Assembly: GCA_018624035.1 (NCBI GenBank)
Contig: JAAZUU010000005.1
Location: forward strand, 1-40,312
DNA: 40,312 nucleotides
DNA from: Rhodobiaceae bacterium
GTDB taxonomy: Bacteria > Pseudomonadota > Alphaproteobacteria > Puniceispirillales > Puniceispirillaceae
Reading direction: 5' to 3'
Numbering within the stretch: the first letter of the stretch is position 1; every line of letters begins with the position of its first letter. Made by a program: the position numbers and the translations under genes. The notes beneath the pieces were generated by a model. It made no database searches and was not told the DNA's origin. It saw only the letters and a list, made by a program, of their open reading frames with translations. Below, piece after piece: positions 7,894-15,595 of the stretch.

Positions 7894-8940
7894 CTAGAAC
7901 GGCATGGGATGTGATTTATGCGTATCGTCGATTTGCGCCATGATCTCGTCAGTGAGACCGAGTTCGGCGGCCTGCAGCGAGTTTGCCAGTTGCGCAAGGC
8001 TCGTCGCGCCAAAGATCACCGATGCCATGAAGGGCCTCCTCATGCACCAGGCAAGCGCCATCTGTCCCAGATCCATGCCATGCTGATTCGCAATCGCCTG
8101 ATAGGCGTCGAGCGCCGGCCACAGGCGCGGCGTGACCCGCCCGTTAAGGTTCTCATTGAGGCTTTTGCGTGACCCTTGCGGCGCTGTCCCGCCAGCGCTG
8201 TACTTGCCGGTCAGCAGGCCACAGGCAAGCGGGGAATATGACAGCAGCCCGACATCCTCATTGTGCGACAGTTCCGCAAGATCGGTGTCGAACAGACGGC
8301 ACAGAAGGCTGTATTCATTCTGCGTCGAAGCCATGCGTGGCAGGTTGCGGTCCTCGGAGATACGAAGCCACTGCGCCGTGCCCCAGGCTGTTTCATTCGA
8401 CAGCCCGACATGACGGATCTTGCCCTCGCGCCGGTATCCCTCAAGACATTCAAGGATCTCGTTCATATCGTCCAGAATGGCGCTGCGGTCCTGCGTTGTC
8501 GGATCATAGCGCCAGTTCTTGCGGAACATGTAGGACCCGCGATTGGGCCAGTGAAGCTGGTACAGGTCGATATAGTCGGTCTTCAGGGAGGTCAGCGAGG
8601 AATCAAGCGCCACGCCGATGGTGGCCGGCGAGATCGGCGCGCCGTTGCGGACATTCATGTTGCCTTCGCCGGTAACCTTGGTCGCGATGATGACATCGGA
8701 CCGGCGCCCCGAGGCGGCGACCCATTCGCCAATGACCCGTTCGCTGTCACCCTGGGTCTCCTTTGACATTGGCGTGGTCGGGTACATTTCGGCGGTGTCG
8801 ATGAAATTGATTCCATGGTCCAGCGCCATATCGATCTGTGCATGGCCTTCGGCGGGCGTGTTCTGCGTGCCCCATGTCATCGAGCCCAGGCACAGGGCGC
8901 TGACGTTCAGGTCGGTTCTTCCAAGCTTGTTGTAAATCAC
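7894..8940 (-). CDS. Aldo/keto reductase (Tas-like)
   Basis: This 348-residue NADPH-dependent oxidoreductase has a TIM-barrel fold. The AKR tetrad is visible: Asp/Tyr in NFIDTAEMYPTT, Lys in IIATKVTGEG and His in YQLHWPNRG. The overall pattern YNKLGRTDLNVSALCLGSMT ... GTQNT, AEMYPTTP and ETQGDSERVIG matches E. coli Tas, which is almost the same length. I use a GTG start at 8940, which has GAGGA seven bases upstream, because the open frame to 9021 would overlap the epimerase gene and adds residues with no family match. It follows aldose 1-epimerase on the same strand with a 13-base gap, so it may act on a sugar aldehyde or ketone, but the substrate is unknown. Confidence 0.87.
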   Translation of the reverse strand: MIYNKLGRTDLNVSALCLGSMTWGTQNTPAEGHAQIDMALDHGINFIDTAEMYPTTPMSKETQGDSERVIGEWVAASGRRSDVIIATKVTGEGNMNVRNGAPISPATIGVALDSSLTSLKTDYIDLYQLHWPNRGSYMFRKNWRYDPTTQDRSAILDDMNEILECLEGYRREGKIRHVGLSNETAWGTAQWLRISEDRNLPRMASTQNEYSLLCRLFDTDLAELSHNEDVGLLSYSPLACGLLTGKYSAGGTAPQGSRKSLNENLNGRVTPRLWPALDAYQAIANQHGMDLGQMALAWCMRRPFMASVIFGATSLAQLANSLQAAELGLTDEIMAQIDDTHKSHPMPF

Positions 8941-8953
8941 GCCGGCGTCCTCT

Positions 8954-9961
8954 TCAGTGTCGCTCTTGTTTATGTCCGGTTGCGGAAAACGCAAATTGTG
9001 TGGTCTGGTGATAGCTGTCATCGGGCGTCAGCGCAATCGATGGGAATTCCGGATGGTTTGGCGCGTCTGGCCACAGCTGGGGTTCAAGGCACAGGGCCGC
9101 ATGAGCGCCATTGCCAAGATCGCCGAGGCATGAGCCATCGCCGGCAAGCCCGTGGCCGGTATAAAACTGCAATCCCGGCTCGGTGGTCATCAGCCTCATT
9201 GTTATGCCACTGACAGGTGAGGTCAGCTCCGCCACCGGGGCAAGCGCCCGGCGTCTGCCGGCGAGGCAGAAATTGTGATCAAACTCGCCGGCGATCTCGC
9301 GAAGGTCCCGAAAGTCGAATCTGCTTCCTGTGACCGGCGCGATTGCGCCTGTCGGCAGGCAATGCGCGTCGGTCGGCAGATAGTGATCCGCCGCGATGGA
9401 CAGTTTATGAGCGCGAATGTCGGCGCTGCCGTCAAGGTTGAAATAGCTGTGATGCCCGAGATTCAGGATGGTTGGCCGGTCGGTTGTCGCCGTCAGGTCA
9501 ATCCGTAGCGAAGGACCATCAACAACGCTGTAGCGGCACCGCGCCTCAACCGTGCCGGGGAATCCCATACTGCCGTCCGGATCGGTGAGGGCCAGCGTGA
9601 CATGAGAGTCGGACCGGTCGATAATCCGCCAGTCCCGCTCGCCATAGCCATTCTGGCCGCCATGCAGCATGTGACCGCCAGCCTGGTTGCCGGACAGCTT
9701 GTAGTCCACGCCGTCAATCACCACGCTGGCACCACCAATGCGATTGATCACACGCCCGGCGGTGGCGCCGTGATATTGCGAATGGTCAAGATAGTCCTGA
9801 AAATCCGCAAAACCGACAACAAGCGGATTCCCATAGCCATCAAGACGCAGATCCTGGAGCGTCGCCCCCCAGGTCAGGATGCGCGCCATCAGCCCATGTC
9901 CGGACAGGGTGATCCGGGAAACAGGCTGATTTTCCGGGGAAATGCCAAAAATATCCGTCAT
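8954..9961 (-). CDS. Aldose 1-epimerase (GalM-like)
   Basis: This 335-residue mutarotase interconverts alpha and beta anomers of hexoses in the cytoplasm. The catalytic acid His lies in NLGHHSYFNLDG (about 168-179) and the catalytic base Glu in CLEPQLWPDAPNHP (near 292-305). Both blocks are nearly canonical, as are GRVINRI (near 70) and HMLHGGQNGYGERDW (near 97-111). It is the first gene of the minus-strand run epimerase, aldo/keto reductase, tartrate/malate dehydrogenase, HIT, DUF952. That order suggests use of a sugar or sugar acid, though no kinase or transporter is present. The start ATG at 9961 is the first in frame and faces the divergent FAD oxidoreductase gene across about 145 bases. 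Confidence 0.9.
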   Translation of the reverse strand: MTDIFGISPENQPVSRITLSGHGLMARILTWGATLQDLRLDGYGNPLVVGFADFQDYLDHSQYHGATAGRVINRIGGASVVIDGVDYKLSGNQAGGHMLHGGQNGYGERDWRIIDRSDSHVTLALTDPDGSMGFPGTVEARCRYSVVDGPSLRIDLTATTDRPTILNLGHHSYFNLDGSADIRAHKLSIAADHYLPTDAHCLPTGAIAPVTGSRFDFRDLREIAGEFDHNFCLAGRRRALAPVAELTSPVSGITMRLMTTEPGLQFYTGHGLAGDGSCLGDLGNGAHAALCLEPQLWPDAPNHPEFPSIALTPDDSYHQTTQFAFSATGHKQERH

Positions 9962-9987
9962 ATATTCTCAAAAGTCTTTTCAGGCCC

Positions 9988-10017
9988 GTATCCGGGTAAA
10001 GAATGTTGTATCCGGGT
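9988..10017. promoter_or_regulatory. Paired 10-base direct repeat in divergent promoter region
   Basis: The sequence GTATCCGGGT occurs twice, at 9988-9997 and 10008-10017, with starts 20 bases apart, or about two turns of B-DNA. It lies between the divergent aldose epimerase and FAD oxidoreductase genes. Perfect repeats at that phase often bind a dimeric or cooperative regulator on one face of DNA. No known operator is recognised, so the role is inferred from position only. Confidence 0.4.
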
Positions 10018-10105
10018 GTCAGTCACTATATAGCAGAAATCTGAGTTGTAATTGACTGTCCCCCGCAGGTGCCCGCGGGTCGCAGCCAAGTTGCTGGGAA
10101 GGGCC

Positions 10106-11422
10106 ATGCGTATTGCAGTTATCGGGTCGGGTATATCCGGCCTAGGAAGCGCTTATCTACTCAACCACCAAGCCGACATACATCTGTTTGAGTTTGATCA
10201 TCGCCTTGGCGGTCACAGCCATACGGTTGAGGCGGATTTCGGCGGCAAACGGGTGCCGGTCGATACCGGTTTCATCGTTTTCAACCCGCTGAACTATCCC
10301 AATCTGATCGCGCTGTTTGACCGGCTTTCGGTGCCATGGATCAACAGTGACATGAGCTTTGCTGTCTCGCTTCGCGATGGCGGGTGCGAGTATGAAGGCT
10401 CGCTTGGCGGATTGGTGGCACAACCGACGAACCTGTTGCGGCCCCGCTACTGGTCGATGCTGGGCGACCTGACACGGTTCTACCGGACGGGCTATGCCCG
10501 CGCCTTTGATGGGCCTTCAGATGAATCTCTTGCCGGCTTCATCGCGCGAGAGGGCTATGGCACCGCCTTTGTCGAGGATCATCTCCTGCCGATGGGGGCG
10601 GCCATATGGTCATGTTCGGCGCAGACGATGATGGATTACCCGGTGCGTTCACTTCTCCAGTTCATGGAGAATCACAAGCTGCTGAATTTCATTGATCGTC
10701 CGCAATGGCGCACGGTCAAGGGCGGGTCACGCGAATATGTGAACCGCATCGCCAGCGCGATTGGCGGGACGACCGGTGGGCGGATCCATCTGAACACCCA
10801 TATCACCGGTGTGCGTCGCGCGCAGGGCGGGGTCATCCTGTCAATCGCCGGCGAGGGTGATGTCTGGTTTGATCGCGTTGTAATGGCGGCGCATGCCGAC
10901 CAGTCCCTTGCCCTGATTTCCGATCCGACACCGGCGGAGCATGACATTCTTTCGGGATTCCGCTTCCAGCCGAACCGCGCCGTGCTGCATTCCGATGTGA
11001 GCCTGATGCCGCGCCGCCGCGCCGCCTGGGGGGCGTGGAACTATATCGGTGGCGAAGGGCTCGATACCTCGCTGTGCCTGACTTACTGGATGAACAGGCT
11101 GCAATCCATTGACCGGGACTGTCCGCTGTTCGAGACGTTGAATCCGCATCGCGAACCCGACCCGGCTCTTGTTCATGGCAGCTACAACTATTCGCATCCG
11201 GTATTTGACGAGCGCGCTGTCACATCGCAGAAGCGGTTGGCCGAGATCCAGGGTACCGACAATCTGTATTTCGCCGGCGCCTGGACCGGCCATGGATTTC
11301 ATGAGGATGGGTTGAAATCCGCCATCGCCATTACACGGACGATGGGGTTCGAGATCCCGTGGCGCACCGATGTGGATGGCTACACGCCTCCCGTCAGTCC
11401 CGAGACCCGTGAGATTGCGTGA
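10106..11422 (+). CDS. FAD-dependent oxidoreductase of the CFA-synthase operon
   Basis: This 438-residue amine-oxidase-like flavoprotein has its dinucleotide-binding motif GSGISGLGSA at residues 7-16 and the following acidic strand end LFEFDHRLGGHSHT. The C-terminal FAD block reads NLYFAGAWTGHGFHEDGLKSA. The body carries RPQWRTVKGGSREYV and other features of the NAD(P)/FAD proteins that travel with DUF1365 and cyclopropane-fatty-acid synthase. A likely role is desaturation or other oxidation of a methylated or unsaturated acyl chain in membrane lipids; this is inferred from context and not shown by sequence. I choose the ATG at 10106 because the Rossmann strand MRIAVIG starts there and GGAAGG lies just upstream. 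Its TGA shares one base with the next ATG, so it is the first gene of a coupled operon. Confidence 0.87.
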   Translation: MRIAVIGSGISGLGSAYLLNHQADIHLFEFDHRLGGHSHTVEADFGGKRVPVDTGFIVFNPLNYPNLIALFDRLSVPWINSDMSFAVSLRDGGCEYEGSLGGLVAQPTNLLRPRYWSMLGDLTRFYRTGYARAFDGPSDESLAGFIAREGYGTAFVEDHLLPMGAAIWSCSAQTMMDYPVRSLLQFMENHKLLNFIDRPQWRTVKGGSREYVNRIASAIGGTTGGRIHLNTHITGVRRAQGGVILSIAGEGDVWFDRVVMAAHADQSLALISDPTPAEHDILSGFRFQPNRAVLHSDVSLMPRRRAAWGAWNYIGGEGLDTSLCLTYWMNRLQSIDRDCPLFETLNPHREPDPALVHGSYNYSHPVFDERAVTSQKRLAEIQGTDNLYFAGAWTGHGFHEDGLKSAIAITRTMGFEIPWRTDVDGYTPPVSPETREIA

Positions 11423-12213
11423 TGGGTGCCTGTCAGCTCGTGCGGTCCAGAATCGATCACACGCGGCACGGCACGCCATCGCACTTCCTGTCCCGCAAGG
11501 GATTGTCCATCTGGGTCGATCTCGACAGTCTTGACGAGGCGGACCGCCAGTCAGCTCTCTTTTCGGTTGACCGGTTCAATCTGCTGTCTTTCCATCAGGC
11601 GGATTACGGTCCGAATTTCCGGCGCGCCGGGATGATAACAAGGCTTGCGGACTATGCCCGCTCACAGGCGCGCGAGATATGTCCGGAAATTGAGATCGCC
11701 ACCGTTCATCTGCTGACCTTTCCGCGCATATTTGGAGTGGCGTTCAACCCGGTGTCGATCTATGTGCTCCGGGACGACGAAGGCCGCGACGTGCTGTACA
11801 TCTATGAGGTCCGCAACACATTTGGCGACATGCACGCCTATATCGGCCGTGTCGACAGCGGTCAGGCGGTTCTCCGGGCCGACAAGATTCTTCATGTCTC
11901 GCCCTTTTTTCCGGTGAGTGGTGACTATCGGCTCAGGTTCCGGGCACCGGAAGACAGGCCGGCGGTACGGGTGCTGATGCGCTACAGCGATTCCGGTCTG
12001 CCACGCCTGACAGCAACATTGCGCGGCGCGCGCGAACAGCTTACTAATTTAGGAATAGTGAAGGCGCTTGCGGCAACCGGCCAATGGCCGCTGCGGCCGC
12101 TGGCGTCGATTCATTTCGAGGCCGCGCGCCTGTGGTGGAAACGCGCCCGCTTTCACCGTCGGCCGGAACCGCCGGGGCCATGGTCGCGGGCCGAGGATGT
12201 TGGTGGCAGATGA
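11422..12213 (+). CDS. DUF1365 family protein
   Basis: This 263-residue DUF1365 protein is recognised by RIDHTRHGTPSHFLSRKG at the N-terminus, HQADYGP, LLTFPRIFGVAFNPVSIYV near 95-113, YEVRNTFGDMHAY, and HVSPFFPVSGDYRLRF near 160-175. The biochemical role is unproven. It nearly always accompanies the flavoprotein before it and the methyltransferase after it, and is thought to act on the same acyl chains. The start ATG at 11422 overlaps the previous stop by one base (TGATG); a GTG immediately before is an alternative. There is no signal peptide. The next gene begins 9 bases after its stop. The clusters of aromatic residues and Pro suggest a soluble lipid-binding fold, which is my inference. 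Confidence 0.85.
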   Translation: MGACQLVRSRIDHTRHGTPSHFLSRKGLSIWVDLDSLDEADRQSALFSVDRFNLLSFHQADYGPNFRRAGMITRLADYARSQAREICPEIEIATVHLLTFPRIFGVAFNPVSIYVLRDDEGRDVLYIYEVRNTFGDMHAYIGRVDSGQAVLRADKILHVSPFFPVSGDYRLRFRAPEDRPAVRVLMRYSDSGLPRLTATLRGAREQLTNLGIVKALAATGQWPLRPLASIHFEAARLWWKRARFHRRPEPPGPWSRAEDVGGR

Positions 12214-12222
12214 GGGGGGTTC

Positions 12223-13410
12223 ATGACAGGGTTCTTTGATCGTCGAAAGCTTGATCTGCTGTTGGCGCTGTTTTCGCGGCTTCAATATGGCCGGCTGGAC
12301 GTCACACTTCCCGATGGCAGGCGGCATGAATTCGTCGGCCCGGACGCCGGTCCACATGCCGCGATGACAATAGTCCGTCCGGACGCCGTTTCGCGGATCA
12401 TGGCCGATGGCAAGATGGGGTTCTGTGAAGCTGTCATGGAGGGCGAGATTGACAGCCCCTGCATGTCGAGTCTGATCGAGCTTGCGGTGATGCATGACAC
12501 CATGTTGTCAAAACAGATGGCGGCCAATATATGGCGCCGCATGGGGTTGCGGCTGTTCCACGGCATGCGGCGGAACAGCAAGTCCGGTGCGGCAAGGAAC
12601 ATCGCCTATCATTATGATCTCGGGAATGAATTCTACGCCGCCTGGCTGGACCGCACGATGACCTATTCCTCAGCCGTTTTCGACAATGACGGTGACGATC
12701 TGGCGACAGCGCAGACCAACAAGTATCGGCGCCTTGCCGATCTTGCCGATATCCAGCCGGGCGATCATGTTCTGGAGATCGGCTGCGGGTGGGGCGGCTT
12801 TGCCAAATATGCCATCGAGGAGCGTGGCGCGCGCGTGACCGGCATCACCATCTCGCGCGAGCAGCATGATTTCGCCCGACAGCGGCTTGCCGATGCCGAG
12901 CTTGCCGGCCGCGGTGATGTGCAACTCATCGATTATCGCGACCTCGATGGCAAGTTTGACAAGATTGTCTCAATCGAGATGTTCGAGGCTGTCGGTGAGG
13001 CCTATTGGCCTGCTTATTTCAGCGCTGTGTCGTCACTTCTGAAATCTGGCGGGCGGGCGGCCCTTCAGGCCATCACGATCGAGGATGAGGCGTTTGAGGA
13101 ATATCGGCGCGAACCGGATTTCATCCAGCGTTACATTTTTCCGGGCGGCATGCTGCCATCGATGCCGAAGCTGGAACAACCGGTCGCCGACGCCGGCCTG
13201 AAGCTTGTTGACGAGGCCGGCTTCGGTCAGGACTATGCGCGAACGCTTGCCGAATGGCGGCAGCGTTTCCAGCAGGCCTGGCCGCAACTTGCCACCGGTC
13301 GTTTCGATACCAGGTTCAAGCGTATGTGGGAGCTGTATCTGTCCTATTGCGAGGGCGGCTTCCGCGCCGGCATGATCGACGTCAAGCATCTTCTTTACAT
13401 GCATCGATAG
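12223..13410 (+). CDS. cfa: Cyclopropane-fatty-acid synthase family methyltransferase
   Basis: This 395-residue SAM-dependent enzyme transfers a methylene or methyl group to a double bond of a phospholipid acyl chain at the membrane face. Motifs include NIAYHYDLGNEFYAAWLD (126-143), the SAM-binding VLEIGCGWGGFAKYAIE (183-199), EMFEAVGEAYW (252-262), YIFPGGMLPSMP (304-315) and the conserved Cys376 in YCEGGFRAGMIDV near the C-terminus. These cover the active site of the CFA synthase family. Given the flavoprotein and DUF1365 partners, the product may be a methylated or furan-type fatty acid rather than a plain cyclopropane; the sequence alone does not decide. GGGGG stands just before the start, and DUF3833 follows after 9 bases. 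Confidence 0.9.
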   Translation: MTGFFDRRKLDLLLALFSRLQYGRLDVTLPDGRRHEFVGPDAGPHAAMTIVRPDAVSRIMADGKMGFCEAVMEGEIDSPCMSSLIELAVMHDTMLSKQMAANIWRRMGLRLFHGMRRNSKSGAARNIAYHYDLGNEFYAAWLDRTMTYSSAVFDNDGDDLATAQTNKYRRLADLADIQPGDHVLEIGCGWGGFAKYAIEERGARVTGITISREQHDFARQRLADAELAGRGDVQLIDYRDLDGKFDKIVSIEMFEAVGEAYWPAYFSAVSSLLKSGGRAALQAITIEDEAFEEYRREPDFIQRYIFPGGMLPSMPKLEQPVADAGLKLVDEAGFGQDYARTLAEWRQRFQQAWPQLATGRFDTRFKRMWELYLSYCEGGFRAGMIDVKHLLYMHR

Positions 13411-13419
13411 CCATTTGTA

Positions 13420-13878
13420 ATGTCACAGAATATCGCCATCCCACCATTCCTTCCGGAACGCTATTTCGCACGCCGGCTTGATGCCTATGGTGTGTTTGTC
13501 GACCGGTTCGGCACGGTCAGGAGGCAATTCGAGGTCGCCGTAACCGGACGACAGACGGAGCGCGGTTTCGTCCTCGATGAATCGTTCCGCTATGATGATG
13601 GTGAGACCGAGGAACGGCGCTGGGAGGTGACGGCGCTCGGCGACGGCCGCTATGAGGGACGATGTGCCGATGTTGTCGGCGTCGCGCGCGGTGTCTGCAC
13701 GGCGAATATGCTCAGCTGGCGCTACAGCTTCCGGCTCGCCATGTATGGTCGCAAGGTGACGGTGCGGTTCGATGATGTGATGGTCCTGCAGGCTGGTGAC
13801 ATTCTGGTGAACCGCGCCACCGTGTCGAAGGCCGGGGTCCGTCTTGGCGAGGTGCTGCTCAGCTTTCGCCCGTCCTGA
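13420..13878 (+). CDS. DUF3833 family protein
   Basis: This 152-residue DUF3833 protein has the signatures FFPERYF-like PFLPERYFARRLDAYGVF at the N-terminus, DRFGTVRRQFEVAVTG, LDESFRYDDGETEERRW (about 51-67) and WRYSFRL. It probably has a lipocalin-like beta-barrel fold, and no catalytic role is known. Many members are lipoproteins, but this one has no lipobox or signal peptide. It follows the CFA synthase gene with a 9-base gap and should be on the same transcript. Its 3' end overlaps the convergent NTF2-like gene by 20 bases (13859-13878), so the two transcripts are antisense at their ends. Involvement in handling of the modified lipid is inferred from gene neighbourhood. Confidence 0.8.
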   Translation: MSQNIAIPPFLPERYFARRLDAYGVFVDRFGTVRRQFEVAVTGRQTERGFVLDESFRYDDGETEERRWEVTALGDGRYEGRCADVVGVARGVCTANMLSWRYSFRLAMYGRKVTVRFDDVMVLQAGDILVNRATVSKAGVRLGEVLLSFRPS

Positions 13879-14320
13879 CCCGGAACAGGCGCAGCACTGG
13901 ACGCAACAGGGCGCCGATCACCGGCAGGCGCGCCAGCAACTGGCTGGCACTGTCCCAGTGGTCGATATGCGCCGCGATCAGCCCGTCCTCATCGACATGC
14001 ACCTCGCTCATGCCCTCAAGATCGAGACTGGCATGTGGCCAGCTTTTCAGCCGCCCGCTCATGCGCCAGCGAAGATAGGCGCGCCTGCAGCTGTCATCTG
14101 CGCCATGGGCGATGTCGAGAATGTGAAACCGTGGCGACTCGCAGGTCTCGAACATATGCGTGAAAATGGCCCGAAAGGCCTCGTGGCCGGTCACGTCATT
14201 GAACGGGTCGGTGAATCGGATCCGCGGCGACAGGGTGACCATGAGATCATCCAGTGTTTCCGGCGCAAGAGCGGCGAATGCCGCAGCGTAGCGTTCGATG
14301 ATGGTTTCTGTCGCTGTCAT
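13859..14320 (-). CDS. NTF2-like (SnoaL-fold) protein
   Basis: This protein of 153 residues has a cone-shaped NTF2-like fold, recognised from the N-terminal helix ETIIERYAAAFAAL, the strand IRFTDPFNDVTGHEAFRAIF (33-52) and the C-terminal pattern EGMSEVHVDEDGLIAAHIDHWD (102-123). Such folds bind small hydrophobic ligands or act as isomerases. The Asp and His residues in the last strand could be polar pocket residues. It begins two bases after the stop of the SDR gene upstream on the same strand, so the two are an operon. This pair, facing the oxidoreductase-DUF1365-CFA-DUF3833 genes, is a recurrent alphaproteobacterial arrangement. Its substrate is unknown. Confidence 0.8.
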   Translation of the reverse strand: MTATETIIERYAAAFAALAPETLDDLMVTLSPRIRFTDPFNDVTGHEAFRAIFTHMFETCESPRFHILDIAHGADDSCRRAYLRWRMSGRLKSWPHASLDLEGMSEVHVDEDGLIAAHIDHWDSASQLLARLPVIGALLRPVLRLFRVRTGES

Positions 14321-14322
14321 GG

Positions 14323-15072
14323 CTATTTCTGCGGAAAGCCTGTTCGCGCGCCGACAAGACGGAAAAAGGTCCGGTCGGGAAGCCAGCGCAGCATGTTCAT
14401 GCTGCGCGCGAATTTGCGCGGGAATTTGATCATGAACCGGTCGGTCTTCAGCCCGGCCAGAATTTCATCGGCCGCTCTGTCCGCGCTGATCAGGCCCGGC
14501 ATTTCATAATCGTTTACCGCCGTGGATTCGGTGTCGACGAAACCCGGGCAGATGACCTTGATGTCGATACCGCGAGGCGCGAGATCGAAGGTCATCGATT
14601 CGGCAAGCGAGATCAATGCCGCCTTGGTCGGCCCATAGGCGGCGGCACGCGGCAGACCGCGCCAACCGGCGACCGAGGAGACGATCGCAATCTGTCCTGT
14701 TCGACGTTCCAGCATGGATTCAACAAGTCCAGGCAATGCATTGACAACACCCATATAATTGACATCCATGTGTCGTGCATAGATAGACGGGTCGATGGCT
14801 GACGTGTCCTGCGGCACATACATGCCGGCATTGAGGATGGCACAATCCACCGGACCCAGCTTTGACATCGATTCGGCGATGCTGGCATCGAGCGCCGCGG
14901 CGTCGGTCACATCGCACGCGGCACCATGGAACCTGTCATGTCCCGCACCGAGTTCGGCCAACCGGTCGCCGCGACGCGCCACGGCGGTGACGCTGTCGCC
15001 GGCGGCAAGGCATTTTTCGGCCAACGCCGCGCCGATGCCGGAACTGGCCCCGGTAATGAAGTAATGTGACAT
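14323..15072 (-). CDS. Short-chain dehydrogenase/reductase of the CFA-linked block
   Basis: This 249-residue classical SDR starts MSHYFITGASSGIGAALAEK, with the nucleotide motif TGASSGIG at about 8-15, NAG near 85, the catalytic Ser in IVSSVAGWRG and the active-site pair YGPTK (Tyr and Lys four apart). The C-terminal half contains PGFVDTEST, the lid region, and a basic tail (FPRKFARSMNMLRWLPDRTFFRLVG) that could touch the membrane. I start at the ATG at 15072, which has GGGGG seven bases upstream; the ATG two codons earlier (15078) is nearly as good. An NTF2-like gene follows after two bases. Orthologues in other Alphaproteobacteria sit in the same lipid-modifying neighbourhood, so a role on fatty aldehydes or ketones is possible. 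Substrate not known. Confidence 0.85.
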   Translation of the reverse strand: MSHYFITGASSGIGAALAEKCLAAGDSVTAVARRGDRLAELGAGHDRFHGAACDVTDAAALDASIAESMSKLGPVDCAILNAGMYVPQDTSAIDPSIYARHMDVNYMGVVNALPGLVESMLERRTGQIAIVSSVAGWRGLPRAAAYGPTKAALISLAESMTFDLAPRGIDIKVICPGFVDTESTAVNDYEMPGLISADRAADEILAGLKTDRFMIKFPRKFARSMNMLRWLPDRTFFRLVGARTGFPQK

Positions 15073-15245
15073 GGCCATGCCCCCGAGATTCGTCACCGCT
15101 GCGAGGTGATCCTGCCTCAGCAAGTAGGTACAGATTGGCCGGATGTGAAGGGTCAGGCGTCATTGCGGCTCTTTCACATGTCTGCCCGGATCGCCGATTC
15201 GCGCCACCGACATGACGGCGTCTGACAATTGGATGACGCAATTGG

Positions 15246-15276
15246 TTGACAGGATGCCGCAGAATCAGACCAATAT
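15246..15276 (+). promoter_or_regulatory. Candidate promoter for the riboswitch-led cobalamin operon
   Basis: A perfect TTGACA lies at 15246-15251, and an AT-rich CAATAT lies at 15271-15276, 19 bases on. A start site around 15283 would coincide with the 5' edge of the riboswitch P1 stem, which supports the assignment. The -10 box is weak and the spacer is longer than ideal. Confidence 0.45.
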
Positions 15277-15282
15277 CTCTCA

Positions 15283-15475
15283 AGCTTGAAGGTGGCTGTG
15301 GGGCAAAGCCCCATGCCTTAAAGAGGGAATATGGTACGGGTGAAAAATGACTGCCCAAAGCCATAGCCGTCCCCGCGACTGTATGCTGGTCGCCCATCAT
15401 GATGCCACTGGAGGATACATCTCCGGGAAGGCTGGCGGGCCATGACCACGAGCCAGGAGACCTGCCTTCCAAGCC
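15283..15475 (+). ncRNA. Cobalamin (adenosylcobalamin) riboswitch
   Basis: This leader carries the conserved blocks of the B12 riboswitch in order. P1 5' strand CTTGAAGG is at about 15285-15292. The P2-type stem GGGGC-aaa-GCCCC follows near 15297-15312. AGAGGGAATATGGTACGGG spans 15322-15340, GACTGCCC 15349-15356, and AGCCATAGCCGTCCCCGCGA about 15359-15378 with ACTGTAT after it. GCCACTGGAGG is at about 15403-15413, CTCCGGGAAGGCTGG at 15421-15435, and the B12 box AGCCAGGAGACCTGCC at 15451-15466. The closing CCTTCCAAG at 15465-15473 pairs with the P1 5' strand. It controls hupE and probably cobW-cobN-cobO-cobQ. No U-tract terminator follows, and the hupE Shine-Dalgarno GAGGGGGA could pair with upstream C-runs (near 15535 or 15556), so translational control is the likelier mode. 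Upstream, 15079-15245 holds nothing I recognise. Confidence 0.93.
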
Positions 15476-15595
15476 AGATTGCAACGGCCGGGGACTGCCG
15501 TGAAGCGAGCCTTGAATATGCTGCCCGCGACACATCCCCGCCACGAAACCGAACCGCCCCGGTGTTGAGGGTATGGTTCATGAGGGGGACGACCA

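Noticed and set aside
7845-8012. N-terminal extension of the tartrate/malate dehydrogenase
   Set aside because: The extension overlaps the aldo/keto reductase gene and precedes the canonical start MARNRFNIAVIPGDG, which has its own ribosome site.
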